From the NCBI RefSeq assembly GCF_023806085.1, contig NZ_JAMSLX010000004.1:186001-250000 (forward strand): a stretch of DNA of 64,000 nucleotides, written 5' to 3'. The translations under genes were made by a program, and so were the position numbers. A model generated the notes under the pieces. The model saw only the letters and a program-made list of their open reading frames with translations, did not search any database and was not told the DNA's origin. Positions 1 through 13,450 of the stretch are shown here, piece after piece; position 1 is the stretch's first letter; each line of letters starts with the position of its first letter. The stretch is from Hephaestia sp. MAHUQ-44 (GTDB taxonomy: Bacteria > Pseudomonadota > Alphaproteobacteria > Sphingomonadales > Sphingomonadaceae).

Positions 1-467
1 CCGCCGATCGAGCAGGCGATCTGGCTCGACGGATCGGGTGCATAATAAAAGCCGCGCGCCTCGACCGCCTGCGTGACCGCCAGGTTGGTCACGCCCGGCT
101 GCACCACCGCGAGGCGATCGTCATAATCCACCTCGAGCACGCGGTTGAACTTGGAGAGACCGAGCAGCACGCCGTCTTCGAGCGGCAGCGCCCCGCCCGA
201 CAGCGAGGTGCCCGATCCGCGCGGCACCACCTTGACGCCCTCGGCATGGCACCAGCGCAACACCTGCGATACCTGTTCGGTGGTTTCGGGCAGCACCACC
301 ACCATCGGCGGCTGGCGATAGGCGGTCAGGCCGTCGCTTTCGAACGGACGCAACCCATCGGGATCGGCGATGACGCCTTCGCCGGGCACGATTCGGCGCA
401 GCGCGGCGACGATCGCTTCGCGCCGCGCGAGCACCGCGGCATCCGGCTCGGGCATTTTCAGGGTCAT
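1..467 (-). CDS. glcD: Glycolate oxidase FAD-binding subunit GlcD (5' part, runs off left edge)
   Basis: This is the N-terminal 155 codons of an FAD-linked oxidase; the reading frame stays open to base 1, so the C-terminal two thirds lie outside the window. It starts at ATG 465-467. The visible part holds the PCMH-type FAD-binding fold: VVPRGSGTSLSGGALP (about residues 80-95) is the pyrophosphate-binding loop, and VQPGVTNLAVTQAV and YYAPDPSS follow as in GlcD. Members oxidise glycolate to glyoxylate together with GlcE and GlcF. The gene is divergent from the apiose operon. Some apionate pathways release glycolate, so co-location makes sense, but that link is inference. Another D-2-hydroxyacid oxidase of the same family cannot be excluded from this fragment. 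Confidence 0.85.
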   Translation of the reverse strand, partial: MTLKMPEPDAAVLARREAIVAALRRIVPGEGVIADPDGLRPFESDGLTAYRQPPMVVVLPETTEQVSQVLRWCHAEGVKVVPRGSGTSLSGGALPLEDGVLLGLSKFNRVLEVDYDDRLAVVQPGVTNLAVTQAVEARGFYYAPDPSSQIACSIG

Positions 468-512
468 TCGTGCCTCTTAGCGATCGGATCATCGCGTCTG
501 CAACGACCACTA

Positions 513-541
513 TTGCACTACTCAGTATACCAGCATACCAT
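513..541 (+). promoter_or_regulatory. Promoter with candidate GntR operator upstream of apnO
   Basis: A possible -35 (TTGCAC, 513-518) is followed after 17 bp by TACCAT (536-541). The 15-mer ATACCAGCATACCAT at 527-541 covers this -10 and is repeated exactly at 9182-9196. Read on the other strand it contains two direct TGGTAT units 8 bp apart, and with the preceding bases it forms CAGTATACCA, close to the TGGTATACCA-like palindromes bound by FCD-type GntR regulators. A repressor bound here would block the promoter. Assignment to the regulator at 8313-9032 is inference. Confidence 0.55.
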
Positions 542-571
542 GACTGCCAAGCGTTTGGAGGAATTCACATC

Positions 572-4474
<3,903 letters not shown>

Positions 4475-4484
4475 AAGGAATATC

Positions 4485-5510
4485 ATGCGAGGCGACACGC
4501 TGCTCTTGTTGATGCGGCTGCGGACGGTGATCGCATTGGTCGTCGTGCTCGCGGTGTTTTCCGCCGCCGCGCCCAATTTCCTCAGCAGCGCCAATATGGT
4601 GCTGATGCTCAAGCATGTGGCGCTCAACGCGATCCTCGCGATCGGTCTCACCTATGTGATCGTCGCCGGGGGGATCGACCTGTCGGTAGGCTCGACGGTC
4701 GGGCTGACGGGCATGGTCGCCGGCTTTTTGATGCTCAACGGCGTGCCTGTCGGCGGCGACATGCTGATGCGCTTCAACCTGTTCGAGATCGTCCTGATCG
4801 TGCTCGCGATCGGGGTGCTGATCGGGGCCATCAACGGCGTGCTGGTCGCGCGGCTCAAGGTCGCGCCGTTCATCGCCACATTGGGCACGCTCTATGTCGT
4901 GCGCGGCGCGGCGCTGCTCTCGTCGGACGGGCGGACCTTTCCCGATCTGGTGGGCGACGCTTATTACGGCACCAGCGGTTTCCCGCTGATCGGCGGCGGC
5001 TATCTGCTCGGCCTGCCGGTCTCGGTCTGGCTGCTCGGTGTGATCGCGGCGGTCGCGGCCTATGTCGCGATGCGTACCCCGCTCGGGCGCAAGATCTATG
5101 CGGTCGGCGGCAACGCCCATGCCGCCGCCTTGTCGGGCATCCGCGTCAACCGCGTGCTGATCGTCACCTATATGGTCTCGGGTTTTTGTGCGGCGGTGGT
5201 GGGGCTCATCATCGCGTCCGAATTGCAGGCCGCGCACCCGGCGACCGGCGACACGTTTGAATTGAACGCGATCGCGGCTGCCGTGCTCGGCGGCGCCTCG
5301 CTCGCCGGCGGGCGCGGCACGATCGTCGGCACATTGGTCGGCGCGGCGGTGATCGGCGTGCTCGGCGACGGTATGGTGATGATGGGGGTCAGCGCGTTCT
5401 GGCAGATGGTCATCAAGGGGCTGGTCATCATCGCCGCGGTGCTGCTCGACGGCGCACAGGCACGCCTCCAGCACCGCGTCGCGATCCGGCGCGCGGCGGC
5501 GATGGCGTGA
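4485..5510 (+). CDS. Sugar ABC transporter permease (RbsC type)
   Basis: A 341-residue inner-membrane permease (BPD_transp_2 family) starts at ATG 4485 with AAAGGAA just upstream. It is highly hydrophobic throughout, with about ten predicted membrane segments. It carries the family hallmark VIVAGGIDLSVGS in the N-terminal third, then KVAPFIATLGTLYVVRG, and NAIAAAVLGGASLAGGRGT near the C-terminus. It is the only permease of the operon, as usual for ribose-type importers, where it works as a homodimer. Its stop codon (5508-5510) overlaps the start of the next gene. Confidence 0.95.
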   Translation: MRGDTLLLLMRLRTVIALVVVLAVFSAAAPNFLSSANMVLMLKHVALNAILAIGLTYVIVAGGIDLSVGSTVGLTGMVAGFLMLNGVPVGGDMLMRFNLFEIVLIVLAIGVLIGAINGVLVARLKVAPFIATLGTLYVVRGAALLSSDGRTFPDLVGDAYYGTSGFPLIGGGYLLGLPVSVWLLGVIAAVAAYVAMRTPLGRKIYAVGGNAHAAALSGIRVNRVLIVTYMVSGFCAAVVGLIIASELQAAHPATGDTFELNAIAAAVLGGASLAGGRGTIVGTLVGAAVIGVLGDGMVMMGVSAFWQMVIKGLVIIAAVLLDGAQARLQHRVAIRRAAAMA

Positions 5511-6532
5511 TGCTGCGCGGCGGGCTTATCGGTTGCGGCTTCTTCGCCGCCAATCAACTCCATGCGTGGCGCGATCAGGACGGCGCCGGGATCGTCGCGA
5601 TCTGCGATACCGATCCCGAACGGCTGGCCGCTACGGGCGAGCAATTCGGCATCGCCGCGCGCTACACCGATGCCGAGGCGATGTTCGCGGCCGAGAATCT
5701 CGATTTCGTCGATATCGCCACCACCCCGCCCAGCCACCGCACGCTGGTCGAACGCGCAGCGCGCCACGGCGTCCCCGTGATCTGCCAGAAGCCGCTGGCG
5801 GCAACGCTCGCCGATGCCGAGGCGATGGTCGCTGCATGCGCCGCCGCCGGCGTCGCGATGATGGTCCATGAGAATTTCCGCTGGCAGGCACCGATCCGTG
5901 CGCTCAAGGCGGTGATCGACGAGGGCCGGATCGGGACGCCCTTCTTCGCGCGCTTCGCGTTCCGCTCGGGGTTCGACGTCTATGCCGCGCAACCCTATCT
6001 CGCCGAGGGCGACCGCTTCATCATCGAGGATCTGGGAATCCACATCCTCGATGTCGCGCGCTTCGTGATGGGCGAGGCAGCCACGCTCACCTGCCGTACC
6101 CAGCGCGTCAACCCGGCGATTCGCGGCGAGGATGTCGCGACGATCCTGCTCGGCCATACCAGCGGCGCGACCAGCGTCGTCGATTGCAGCTATGCCACCC
6201 CGATCCACGACGAATTGTTCCCGCAAACGCTGATCGAGGTCGATGGCGACAAGGGCCGGTTGCGGCTCGGCGCCGATTACCGTTTGACGATCGAGGATCG
6301 CACGCGGATCGAGGAACGCGATGTCTCGCCCCCGCTGCTCGCCTGGGCTGAACGGCCGTGGCACGGCATCCAGGAAAGCGTCGCCGCGATCCAGGACCAT
6401 TGGGTCGCATGCCTGCGTGCCGGGCAGGAGCCAGACACATCGGGGCGCGACAACCTGCGCACGCTCGCGCTGGTCGACGCCGCCTATCGCAGCGCCGCCA
6501 GCGGCCGCACGCTCGATGTCGACCCGCGCTGA
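5510..6532 (+). CDS. apsD: D-apiose dehydrogenase (Gfo/Idh/MocA family)
   Basis: This 340-residue oxidoreductase starts at ATG 5510, overlapping the permease stop (TGATG); a GTG one codon earlier is also possible. The Rossmann motif is LIGCGFFAANQLHAW (residues 6-20). The family lysine lies in VICQKPLAAT, and the distal active site in EDLGIHILDVARF. The NH2-terminal motif, HENFRWQ, FRSGFDVYAAQPYL and VNPAIRGEDVATILL match what I recall of characterised ApsD proteins, which oxidise D-apiose to apionolactone with NAD+. Presence of apnL and apnO in the same operon supports this over other sugar dehydrogenases of the family. Confidence 0.8.
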   Translation: MLRGGLIGCGFFAANQLHAWRDQDGAGIVAICDTDPERLAATGEQFGIAARYTDAEAMFAAENLDFVDIATTPPSHRTLVERAARHGVPVICQKPLAATLADAEAMVAACAAAGVAMMVHENFRWQAPIRALKAVIDEGRIGTPFFARFAFRSGFDVYAAQPYLAEGDRFIIEDLGIHILDVARFVMGEAATLTCRTQRVNPAIRGEDVATILLGHTSGATSVVDCSYATPIHDELFPQTLIEVDGDKGRLRLGADYRLTIEDRTRIEERDVSPPLLAWAERPWHGIQESVAAIQDHWVACLRAGQEPDTSGRDNLRTLALVDAAYRSAASGRTLDVDPR

Positions 6533-8303
6533 AATACTCTGCGGCACCGCGGTGCCCGAACCGCCAGTGCTGCGATTCGCGGCCGGGCCACTCTCGTTCG
6601 ATCTGGTCGGCGGCAACGTGGGGGCGGTGCGGATCGGCGGCGTCGAGATCGTGCGCGGCATCCAATATCTGGTCCGCGACCACGATTGGGGCACGTTGAG
6701 CCCGGCGATCGCCGACCTCGTGGTGATGCAGGACACGATCGGCGTCACATTGACCTACAATGCGACGGTGCGCGATCCCGACGGCGGCACGCTCACCTAT
6801 GCCGCGACGATCGCCGCGACCGAGAGCGGGCTCGATTTCACCGTCGAGGCGCGTGCCGAGAGCGACATCACCACCAACCGGCTCGGCTTTTGCGTGCTCC
6901 ACCCCGCGCACCTCGCCGGGGCGCCGCTCAGCGTCGAACATGGCGACGGCAGCGTCGAGCACGCGGCCTTCCCCGAATTGATTGCGCCGTGGCAGCCCTT
7001 CACCGACATCCGCGCGCTGATCCACCAGCAGCATGGCGCGACGATCGCGTGCCGCCTCGACGGTGACGTGTTCGAGATGGAGGATCAGCGCAACTGGTCC
7101 GACGCGTCGTACAAAACCTATGTCCGTCCGCTTGCGCGGCCCTGGCCCTATCGCGTGCCGGCCGGCAGCGTGGATCGCCAGTCGGTGCGGCTGTCGATCG
7201 AGGGCGCCGCGATCGTGACGCCGCGTGCCGAGGCCGCGATCACGATCACGCCGGGCGATGGTGTGGGCGCGATGCCGCGGATCGGGCTGGTGGTCTCGGC
7301 GGCGGAGGCGGCGGCAACGCTTGCCGCTATAGACGCGCTCGCGACCATCGCGCCGCAGGATCTGCTGCTCAGCTTGCGCGTCGATCGGGGCGAGGGCGCC
7401 GCCGAGATGGCGGCGCTGGCGCGCGTTGCCGCCCACACGAACGCGCGGATTACGCTCGAGTGCGTGATCGCGGCCTCGGGCGATCTCGACGAGGAGCTTG
7501 GTGCGGTGGCGCGGCATGTCGCCACGGCCGGGCTCGCGCTCGATGGCATCGCGGTGTTCCCGGCGCCCGACCTGCAATCGACTCCGCCCGGCAGTGCGTG
7601 GCCGTCATGCCCGCCGTTCGAGGCCATCTACGCCGCCGCGCGCCGGGTCTTTCCCGGCATCGCGCTGGGCGGCGGGATGTTCAGCTATTTCACCGAACTC
7701 AACCGCAAGCGCCCGCCGGTTGAACTGCTCGATTTCGTGACGCACGCGACCTGTCCGATCGTCCATGCCGCCGACGATCGCAGCGTCATGCAGACGCTTG
7801 AGGCGATCCCGCACATCGTCCACTCGGCGCGCGCGATCATCGGGGCGGCGCCGTATCGCCTCGGCCCGAGCACGATCGGGATGCGGCAGAACCCTTATGG
7901 CTCGCGGACGATGGACAATCCCGATCGCGGACGCGTGCCGATGGCCAGCGTCGATCCGCGTCAGGATGGCCGCTTCGCCGCCGCCTGGGCGCTCGGCTAT
8001 GTCGCCGCGAGCGAGGCGGGCGGGCTCGAGACGCTCACGCCCGGCGCGCTGACCGGCCCGTTCGGTATCCTCGGCCCCGATGGGGAGCGCCCGGTGTTCG
8101 ATGTCGTGCGGCATCTCGCCACGCTCGCCGGCGCGCCGCGTCGCGGGTGCGGCTCCTCCGCGCCCGATCAGGCGCGCGCGGTCGCGACCGACGACATCAT
8201 GCTGCTTGCGAACCTTACCCCCGAACCGCGCATCGTGCAGGTCGAAGGCACGCCGCACCGGGTTGAACTCGACGCCTACGAAACGCGCCGCATCGAGATC
8301 TGA
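6516..8303 (+). CDS. apnL: D-apionate lactonase ApnL
   Basis: A 595-residue protein starts at ATG 6516, overlapping the end of apsD by 17 bases. It has no signal peptide, so it acts in the cytoplasm. The N-terminal part (to about residue 245) looks like an all-beta domain: LRFAAGPLSFDLVGGNVGAV and FLVRDHDWGT-type motifs (here YLVRDHDWGTLSP). A TIM-barrel-like middle holds GGGMFSYFTELNRKRPP, DFVTHATCPIVHAADDRSV and GPSTIGMRQNPYG. These strings agree with my memory of the apionate lactonase family, which opens D-apionolactone to D-apionate. It is the last gene of the operon and converges on the GntR gene after 9 bases. Confidence 0.8.
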   Translation: MSTRAEILCGTAVPEPPVLRFAAGPLSFDLVGGNVGAVRIGGVEIVRGIQYLVRDHDWGTLSPAIADLVVMQDTIGVTLTYNATVRDPDGGTLTYAATIAATESGLDFTVEARAESDITTNRLGFCVLHPAHLAGAPLSVEHGDGSVEHAAFPELIAPWQPFTDIRALIHQQHGATIACRLDGDVFEMEDQRNWSDASYKTYVRPLARPWPYRVPAGSVDRQSVRLSIEGAAIVTPRAEAAITITPGDGVGAMPRIGLVVSAAEAAATLAAIDALATIAPQDLLLSLRVDRGEGAAEMAALARVAAHTNARITLECVIAASGDLDEELGAVARHVATAGLALDGIAVFPAPDLQSTPPGSAWPSCPPFEAIYAAARRVFPGIALGGGMFSYFTELNRKRPPVELLDFVTHATCPIVHAADDRSVMQTLEAIPHIVHSARAIIGAAPYRLGPSTIGMRQNPYGSRTMDNPDRGRVPMASVDPRQDGRFAAAWALGYVAASEAGGLETLTPGALTGPFGILGPDGERPVFDVVRHLATLAGAPRRGCGSSAPDQARAVATDDIMLLANLTPEPRIVQVEGTPHRVELDAYETRRIEI

Positions 8304-8312
8304 CGCCGCGCC

Positions 8313-9032
8313 TCAGTGGCTGTGCGCGTAGAGGTGATCCGAGCGTTCGAGGTGTCGCACCATCGCGGCCTCGGCGCCATCGGGGTCGTGCGCCTCGATC
8401 CGGTCGATGATCGCGCGATGCTCGGCCAGGGTGCGCTCGCTCTGACCCTGCCAGATCAGCATGTGCGCATGATATTGCTGCAACCAACTCAGCATCGCCT
8501 CGCTGACCGCGCTGTAGATCGGGTTGCCGGTGATCTGGGCGATCCTGTTGTGGAACCCCATATCGGCATGGACGAACGCCGCAGCGTCGCCGGTCAGCGC
8601 GCGCTGCTGCTCGACGATCGCCCGCAGGTCTGCCACATCCTCGGGGCTCGCGAGCTCGGCCGCCTTGCGCACCATGCCGCGCTCGAAAAAGGTGCGGGTT
8701 TCCTTCAGATGCTCAAGCGCGTCGGGCATCGTCGACAGCATCAGTTGCGCGACCATATCGACCTGGTGAATCGCTGCCTTGGCGGTCATCGCGCGCACCC
8801 GCGCCCGCTCGCCATGGCTGATCGTCACCAGCCCGAGATTGGCGAGCGCCTGCATCGCCTCGCGGATCGCGGGGCGGCCGACGCCGAAGCGCACCATCAA
8901 CTCGCGTTCGGAGGGCAGGCTTTCGCCGGGGCCGCGCTCGCCGCTGACGATCATCGCCTTCAATCGGTCGAAGACTTCGTCCGCCAGCTTGCGTCTGACG
9001 ATGGGTTCGCTCTCGGGATGTGTCACGGCCAT
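8313..9032 (-). CDS. GntR family (FCD domain) transcriptional regulator of the apiose locus
   Basis: A 239-residue regulator. The N-terminal winged helix-turn-helix has the GntR pattern LPSERELMVRFGVGRPAIREAMQ split over residues 39-61, followed by LGLVTISHGERARV. The C-terminal FCD domain has the metal/ligand positions in FVHADMGFHNRIAQITGN and the closing HRAIIDRIEAHDP and MVRHL. It is convergent with apnL and divergent from the GH106 gene. FCD regulators usually bind small acids and act as repressors, so apionate or a downstream oxo-acid would be a plausible effector. A shared 15-mer at 527-541 and 9182-9196 is the likely binding site. Confidence 0.85.
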   Translation of the reverse strand: MAVTHPESEPIVRRKLADEVFDRLKAMIVSGERGPGESLPSERELMVRFGVGRPAIREAMQALANLGLVTISHGERARVRAMTAKAAIHQVDMVAQLMLSTMPDALEHLKETRTFFERGMVRKAAELASPEDVADLRAIVEQQRALTGDAAAFVHADMGFHNRIAQITGNPIYSAVSEAMLSWLQQYHAHMLIWQGQSERTLAEHRAIIDRIEAHDPDGAEAAMVRHLERSDHLYAHSH

Positions 9033-9150
9033 GTTCTTCTTCCGAAATCTTTACGTGATCAAGCGCGGTCACGCGGCGCGCAGGATAACCGGATATTGCG
9101 GTGACGCGGCCCGAACCGCAATGCATCTGCCGCCGCCCGCCGCCTTCAAA

Positions 9151-9196
9151 GTATTATAATACGAATTTGAGATTGCTCATGATACCAGCATACCAT
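9151..9196. promoter_or_regulatory. Divergent control region between GntR and GH106 genes, with repeated operator motif
   Basis: The 290-bp gap between the two start codons (9033-9322) contains a perfect palindrome GTATTATAATAC (9151-9162), giving a TATAAT on each strand. Next to it is the 15-mer ATACCAGCATACCAT (9182-9196), identical to 527-541 upstream of apnO. Nothing in this gap looks coding. The arrangement is typical of a regulator that controls itself, the divergent GH106 gene and a distant operon from the same site type. The -35 elements are not convincing on either strand. Confidence 0.55.
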
Positions 9197-9322
9197 AACG
9201 TGCGAAGCTAGCCGTCGGCTCCGGGCAGCGCAACAGGTCCAGCCGACGAGATCATTCGATCTGGCCGATTGCAGCACGCGCTGGACGCGCGCTCAGGCTT
9301 CGACACTAAAGGGGAGGCGAGG

Positions 9323-12300
9323 ATGGAACGGCGCACTTTTTTGGCGGGGACCGCTGCGGGTAGCTTTGCGGTCGCGCTCAATTGGCCGGTGCCGGCGCTT
9401 GCCGAGGGCGACGATCGCCTGCTCGCCGGCTTCACCACCCCTCCCGGCGACGCCAAGCCGCATACGTGGTGGCATTGGATGAACGGCAACGCGACCGCCG
9501 ATGGCATCACCCGCGATCTCGAAGCGATGGCGCGCGTCGGCGTCGGCGGCGTCCAGATGTTCGACGTCGGCTGCGGCATTCCCGCTGGCCCCGCCGGGGT
9601 GACGACCCCCGAATGGAGCCGATTGGTCCGCCACGCGGTCGACGAATGCGGCCGTCTCGGGCTGTCGTTCACGCTCCACAATTGCCCCGGCTGGTCGTCG
9701 AGCGGCGGTCCGTGGGTCACGCCCGAATTGTCGATGCAGCAATTGGTGTGGAGCGAAATCACGCTCACCGGCGGCAAGGCGATCGATCAGCATCTGCCCG
9801 TGCCGCTCGTCCGGCTCGATCATTACCGCGATTCGATGGTGATCGCCTATCCGGCGCTGCCGGGGGATCGCGCCCATGCGCGCGGCCAGATCGTGCGGAC
9901 CACGCTCGACGGTGCGCCCGCCGAAATCCGCTTGCTGGTCGATGGCGACAGCACCACCGGGCTCGATTTCAAGCCCGGCACCGATCCATCGCAACTCGTG
10001 CTCGAATTCGCCAAGCCGTACCGCGCCCGCTCGCTCACGCTGCGTGCGACCGCGGACGATACCGCCAATTACGCGAGCCGCGCGCTGGTGCGGATCGAAG
10101 CATCGGATGACGGCACAACCTATCGTCCGGTCGGCGAGGCGCCGATGCCGATCTGGCGGCTGCACACCAACCCGCCGATCATCCTGAGCTTCGACGCGAC
10201 CAGCGCCAAATTCTTCCGCATCTCGGTGCCGACCGAGATGAAGGTGGTCGAAATGGCGCTCTCGGCCGATCCTCGGATTGCCGATACCGGCGACAAGGCC
10301 GGCTGGGGCCGCTACGTCAACGCGGGCGAAACGCCGGGCGATTCCGATGTCGCGATCGATCCCAAGACGGTGATCGACGTCAGCCGGTTCATGCAAGCCG
10401 ACGGGCGGCTGCGGTGGAAGGCGCCGCGCGGCGACTGGACGATCCTGCGCTTCGGCCACACCGCGACCGGCGCGCGCAATATCGCCGCGCCCGACGCCGG
10501 GTTCGGGCTCGAATGCGACAAGTTCAGCGCCACTGCGCTCGATTTCCACTTCGACAAATATTTCAGCGAAGTCGTCTCGGCGATGGAGCGGCTCGGCAAG
10601 CGTGATCTCGCGGGCGCCGTCATCGACAGCTACGAAGGCGGGATGCAGAACTGGACCGCCGACCTGCCGGCCGAGTTCGAGGCGCGGCGCGGCTATGCGC
10701 TGACGCCCTATATGCCCGCGGTCACCGGCCGCGTCGTCGGCGACGGCGAAACCTCCGAGCGTTTCCTGTGGGATCTGCGCCGCGTCCACGCGCTGCTGAT
10801 GGAGGATCGCTATTACGGTCGCTTCCATGAATTGTGCGGCAAGCACGGCCTCGTCTCGTACACCGAACCCTATGGCAACGGCCCGTTCGACGATCAGCAG
10901 GCCGGCGCGAAGGTCGATGCGCTGATGGGCGAATTCTGGGTTCGCGGCGGGGCCGCGGCTTATTCGGTCAAGGTCGCCGCGACCACCGCGCACGTTCACG
11001 GCAAGACCTTTATCGGTGCCGAAAGTTTCACCGGCCGCGCGGCGCAATCGCGCTGGCTGGAGCATCCCTATGCGATGAAGGCGCTGGGCGACGAGATGTA
11101 TTCGCTCGGGCTCAACCATTTCGTCTTTCACCGCTACGCGCAGCAGCCGCATCCGACCGCGAAGCCGGGGATGACGATGGGCCCATGGGGCTTCCATTTC
11201 GATCGCACCAACACCTGGTTCGAAGAGGCCGGGCCCTGGCTGACCTATGCCGCGCGCTGCCAGAATATGCTGCGGCAGGGTCGGTTCGCGGCCGACATCC
11301 TCTATTTCAGCGGCGAGAATTCGCCGGTGCAGGTGGCGGTCCATATCGAGGAGCCGATTGCCGCTACGCTCTCGGGCGCGCGGCCCAAATTGCCGCAGCC
11401 GGTGCCCGCCGGCCATGATTACGACGTCGCCGACGCCGATGTGCTGATGAACCGCGTGCGGATCGAGGACGGCGAGATCGTGCTGCCCGACGGCATCCGC
11501 TATCGCGTGCTGGTGATGCCCGAGGATCGCCGCATCTCACGCGAACTGCTGGTCAAGCTCGCCGGTTATGTCCGCGCGGGCATGTGGCTGGTCGGCCCGC
11601 GGGTCGAGCAGTCGCACGGGCTGGCCGGCTATCCCGACAGCGATGCCGAGGTCCGGCGCCTGGCCGACGAACTCTGGGGCGATCTCGACGGCAAGACGCG
11701 CACCGCGCGCAACGTCGGGCGCGGCCGGGTGTTCTGGGGGATGCCGCTTCGGCAGGTGCTCGATGCGGCGGGGCTTGCTCCCGATGTCGAGATCACCGCG
11801 CGCACGGCCGATCCGTTCACCAACTGGATTCATCGCCGCACCGACGATGCCGACATCTATTTCGTCGCCAACGGGCGGCGCCGGGTGGAGGATCTGGTCT
11901 GCACCTTCCGCGTGGCGGGCCGCCGCCCCGAATTGTGGGACGCGATGACCGGCAAGACCCGCACGCTGCCGGTCTATGAAGAGGTCGACGGGCGCACCCG
12001 CGTCGCGCTGCGGCTCGAAGAAGTGGGCTCGTGCTTCATCGTCTTCCGCAAACCCGCCGCTGGTGGTGTGCCGATGCTGACAGGGCCGGCGGGCCCGGTG
12101 CTGCAAACCCGGCCATACCGCGTATCTGCGGGAATCGAAGCCGCGCACAATTTCACCGTCACCGCATGGATCAAACCCGAGACCGATCTCTGGCCGGTGA
12201 CCCCGGCGATCGCCTCCGACAGCAACGATCCCGAAACCGTCGCCGCGCGTGCCGAGGCGCTCGCGCGCGTCGGGGAATTGGTGACGCTCGGCAATGCCGG

Positions 12301-13378
12301 AGCCAGCTTCGTGCTCGATCCACCCGCGGGCGATGCCACGTTCGGTGCGGGCCATGCCACGCTCGCGGTATCGGTCGGACGCAACGGGGTGATTCTCTAT
12401 GAGAATGCGGGCGTCACCTATCGCGCAGTGCTCGCGCTGACGGTGCCGATCGCGGGCTGGACGCATCTCGCGGTCAGCTACGACAATGGGCGCCCCAGCG
12501 TGTTCCTCAACGGCGCGCTGATCGGCACCGGCACCGCCTCGCCCTCGCGCGTCCATGCGATGACGGGCTTCGCCGGCGCCCGGCCGCGCTATTTCGAGGG
12601 CGATCTCGAAGCGCTCGAAGTCCATGCACGCGTCTTTTCGGCCACCGACCTCGGTGGGCGTGTGGCGGCAGGGCCGCCGACGCCCGCCGACGTGCCGGCG
12701 ATCGAGGTCGCCGACAACGGCCTGCTGATCTGGCGCGACGGCGCCTATACGCTCGGCACGCGCAAAATCGAGGCACGCGGCATTGCGCCGGCGGCGTCGC
12801 TGGCCGGGCCGTGGCAGGTCGCGTTCCCGCCCGATCTCGGCGCGCCTGACGCGATCGTGCTCGATCGGCTGGGGTCGCTCCATCGCCACAAGGATTTCGG
12901 GGTCCGGCACTTTGCGGGCACCGCGACCTGGCGCACGCGCTTCGACGTGGCGGCGCGCGCGCTCGGCAGCGATCGGCGGGTCTATCTCGATCTCGGCCGG
13001 GTCGAGGTGATCGCCACGGTGCGCGTCAATGGTCGTGCGCTCGGCCAGCTCTGGAAGCCGCCGTATCGGATCGACGTCACCGATGCGGTGCGCGCGGGCA
13101 CCAACATGCTCGAGGTCGAGGTCACCAACCTGTGGCCCAACCGCCTGATCGGCGACGAGCATTTCCCGGCGGAATATGAGTATAATGTCACCGCGCACAG
13201 CGTGACCGGCGGCATTTCGGCGATCCCCGACTGGTATCGCGCGGGCAAGCCCAAGCCGGCGAGCGATCGCGTCGCCTTCACGACGTGGAAGCATTACGAC
13301 GCCAAGGCGCCGCTGCTCGAATCGGGGCTGCTGGGGCCGGTGCGCCTGCTCAATGCCAAACTCTATCCGCTTGCCTGA
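9323..13378 (+). CDS. GH106-like alpha-L-rhamnosidase with LamG insertion, exported
   Basis: A 1351-residue enzyme starts at ATG 9323 behind GGGGAGGCGAGG; the frame is open further upstream but without a ribosome binding site. The N-terminus has a Tat-like arginine pair and a signal peptide ([13 protein letters not shown], cleavage near ALA-EG). The catalytic region begins with [18 protein letters not shown] and [13 protein letters not shown], the pattern of GH106 rhamnosidases. A concanavalin-like LamG domain lies at about residues 940-1095 ([28 protein letters not shown]). A C-terminal beta-sandwich follows ([14 protein letters not shown]). GH106 enzymes remove rhamnose from pectin, including rhamnogalacturonan II. 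Adjacent apiose genes fit such a substrate, but specificity cannot be read from sequence. Confidence 0.8.
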   Translation: MERRTFLAGTAAGSFAVALNWPVPALAEGDDRLLAGFTTPPGDAKPHTWWHWMNGNATADGITRDLEAMARVGVGGVQMFDVGCGIPAGPAGVTTPEWSRLVRHAVDECGRLGLSFTLHNCPGWSSSGGPWVTPELSMQQLVWSEITLTGGKAIDQHLPVPLVRLDHYRDSMVIAYPALPGDRAHARGQIVRTTLDGAPAEIRLLVDGDSTTGLDFKPGTDPSQLVLEFAKPYRARSLTLRATADDTANYASRALVRIEASDDGTTYRPVGEAPMPIWRLHTNPPIILSFDATSAKFFRISVPTEMKVVEMALSADPRIADTGDKAGWGRYVNAGETPGDSDVAIDPKTVIDVSRFMQADGRLRWKAPRGDWTILRFGHTATGARNIAAPDAGFGLECDKFSATALDFHFDKYFSEVVSAMERLGKRDLAGAVIDSYEGGMQNWTADLPAEFEARRGYALTPYMPAVTGRVVGDGETSERFLWDLRRVHALLMEDRYYGRFHELCGKHGLVSYTEPYGNGPFDDQQAGAKVDALMGEFWVRGGAAAYSVKVAATTAHVHGKTFIGAESFTGRAAQSRWLEHPYAMKALGDEMYSLGLNHFVFHRYAQQPHPTAKPGMTMGPWGFHFDRTNTWFEEAGPWLTYAARCQNMLRQGRFAADILYFSGENSPVQVAVHIEEPIAATLSGARPKLPQPVPAGHDYDVADADVLMNRVRIEDGEIVLPDGIRYRVLVMPEDRRISRELLVKLAGYVRAGMWLVGPRVEQSHGLAGYPDSDAEVRRLADELWGDLDGKTRTARNVGRGRVFWGMPLRQVLDAAGLAPDVEITARTADPFTNWIHRRTDDADIYFVANGRRRVEDLVCTFRVAGRRPELWDAMTGKTRTLPVYEEVDGRTRVALRLEEVGSCFIVFRKPAAGGVPMLTGPAGPVLQTRPYRVSAGIEAAHNFTVTAWIKPETDLWPVTPAIASDSNDPETVAARAEALARVGELVTLGNAGASFVLDPPAGDATFGAGHATLAVSVGRNGVILYENAGVTYRAVLALTVPIAGWTHLAVSYDNGRPSVFLNGALIGTGTASPSRVHAMTGFAGARPRYFEGDLEALEVHARVFSATDLGGRVAAGPPTPADVPAIEVADNGLLIWRDGAYTLGTRKIEARGIAPAASLAGPWQVAFPPDLGAPDAIVLDRLGSLHRHKDFGVRHFAGTATWRTRFDVAARALGSDRRVYLDLGRVEVIATVRVNGRALGQLWKPPYRIDVTDAVRAGTNMLEVEVTNLWPNRLIGDEHFPAEYEYNVTAHSVTGGISAIPDWYRAGKPKPASDRVAFTTWKHYDAKAPLLESGLLGPVRLLNAKLYPLA

Positions 13379-13413
13379 GCGGATAGCGGCGGGCGCCGGT
13401 TACGGCAGCCTTG

Positions 13414-13450
13414 ACGGCCCCGGCGTTCACCGCCGGGGCCGTTGTCGTTT
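13414..13450 (+). terminator. Rho-independent terminator after the GH106 gene
   Basis: A 12-bp perfect stem, ACGGCCCCGGCG (13414-13425) with CGCCGGGGCCGT (13431-13442), has a TTCAC loop and is followed by TGTCGTTTT. It lies 36 bases past the GH106 stop. It also ends within a base of the stop codon of the convergent gene at 13450. Confidence 0.8.
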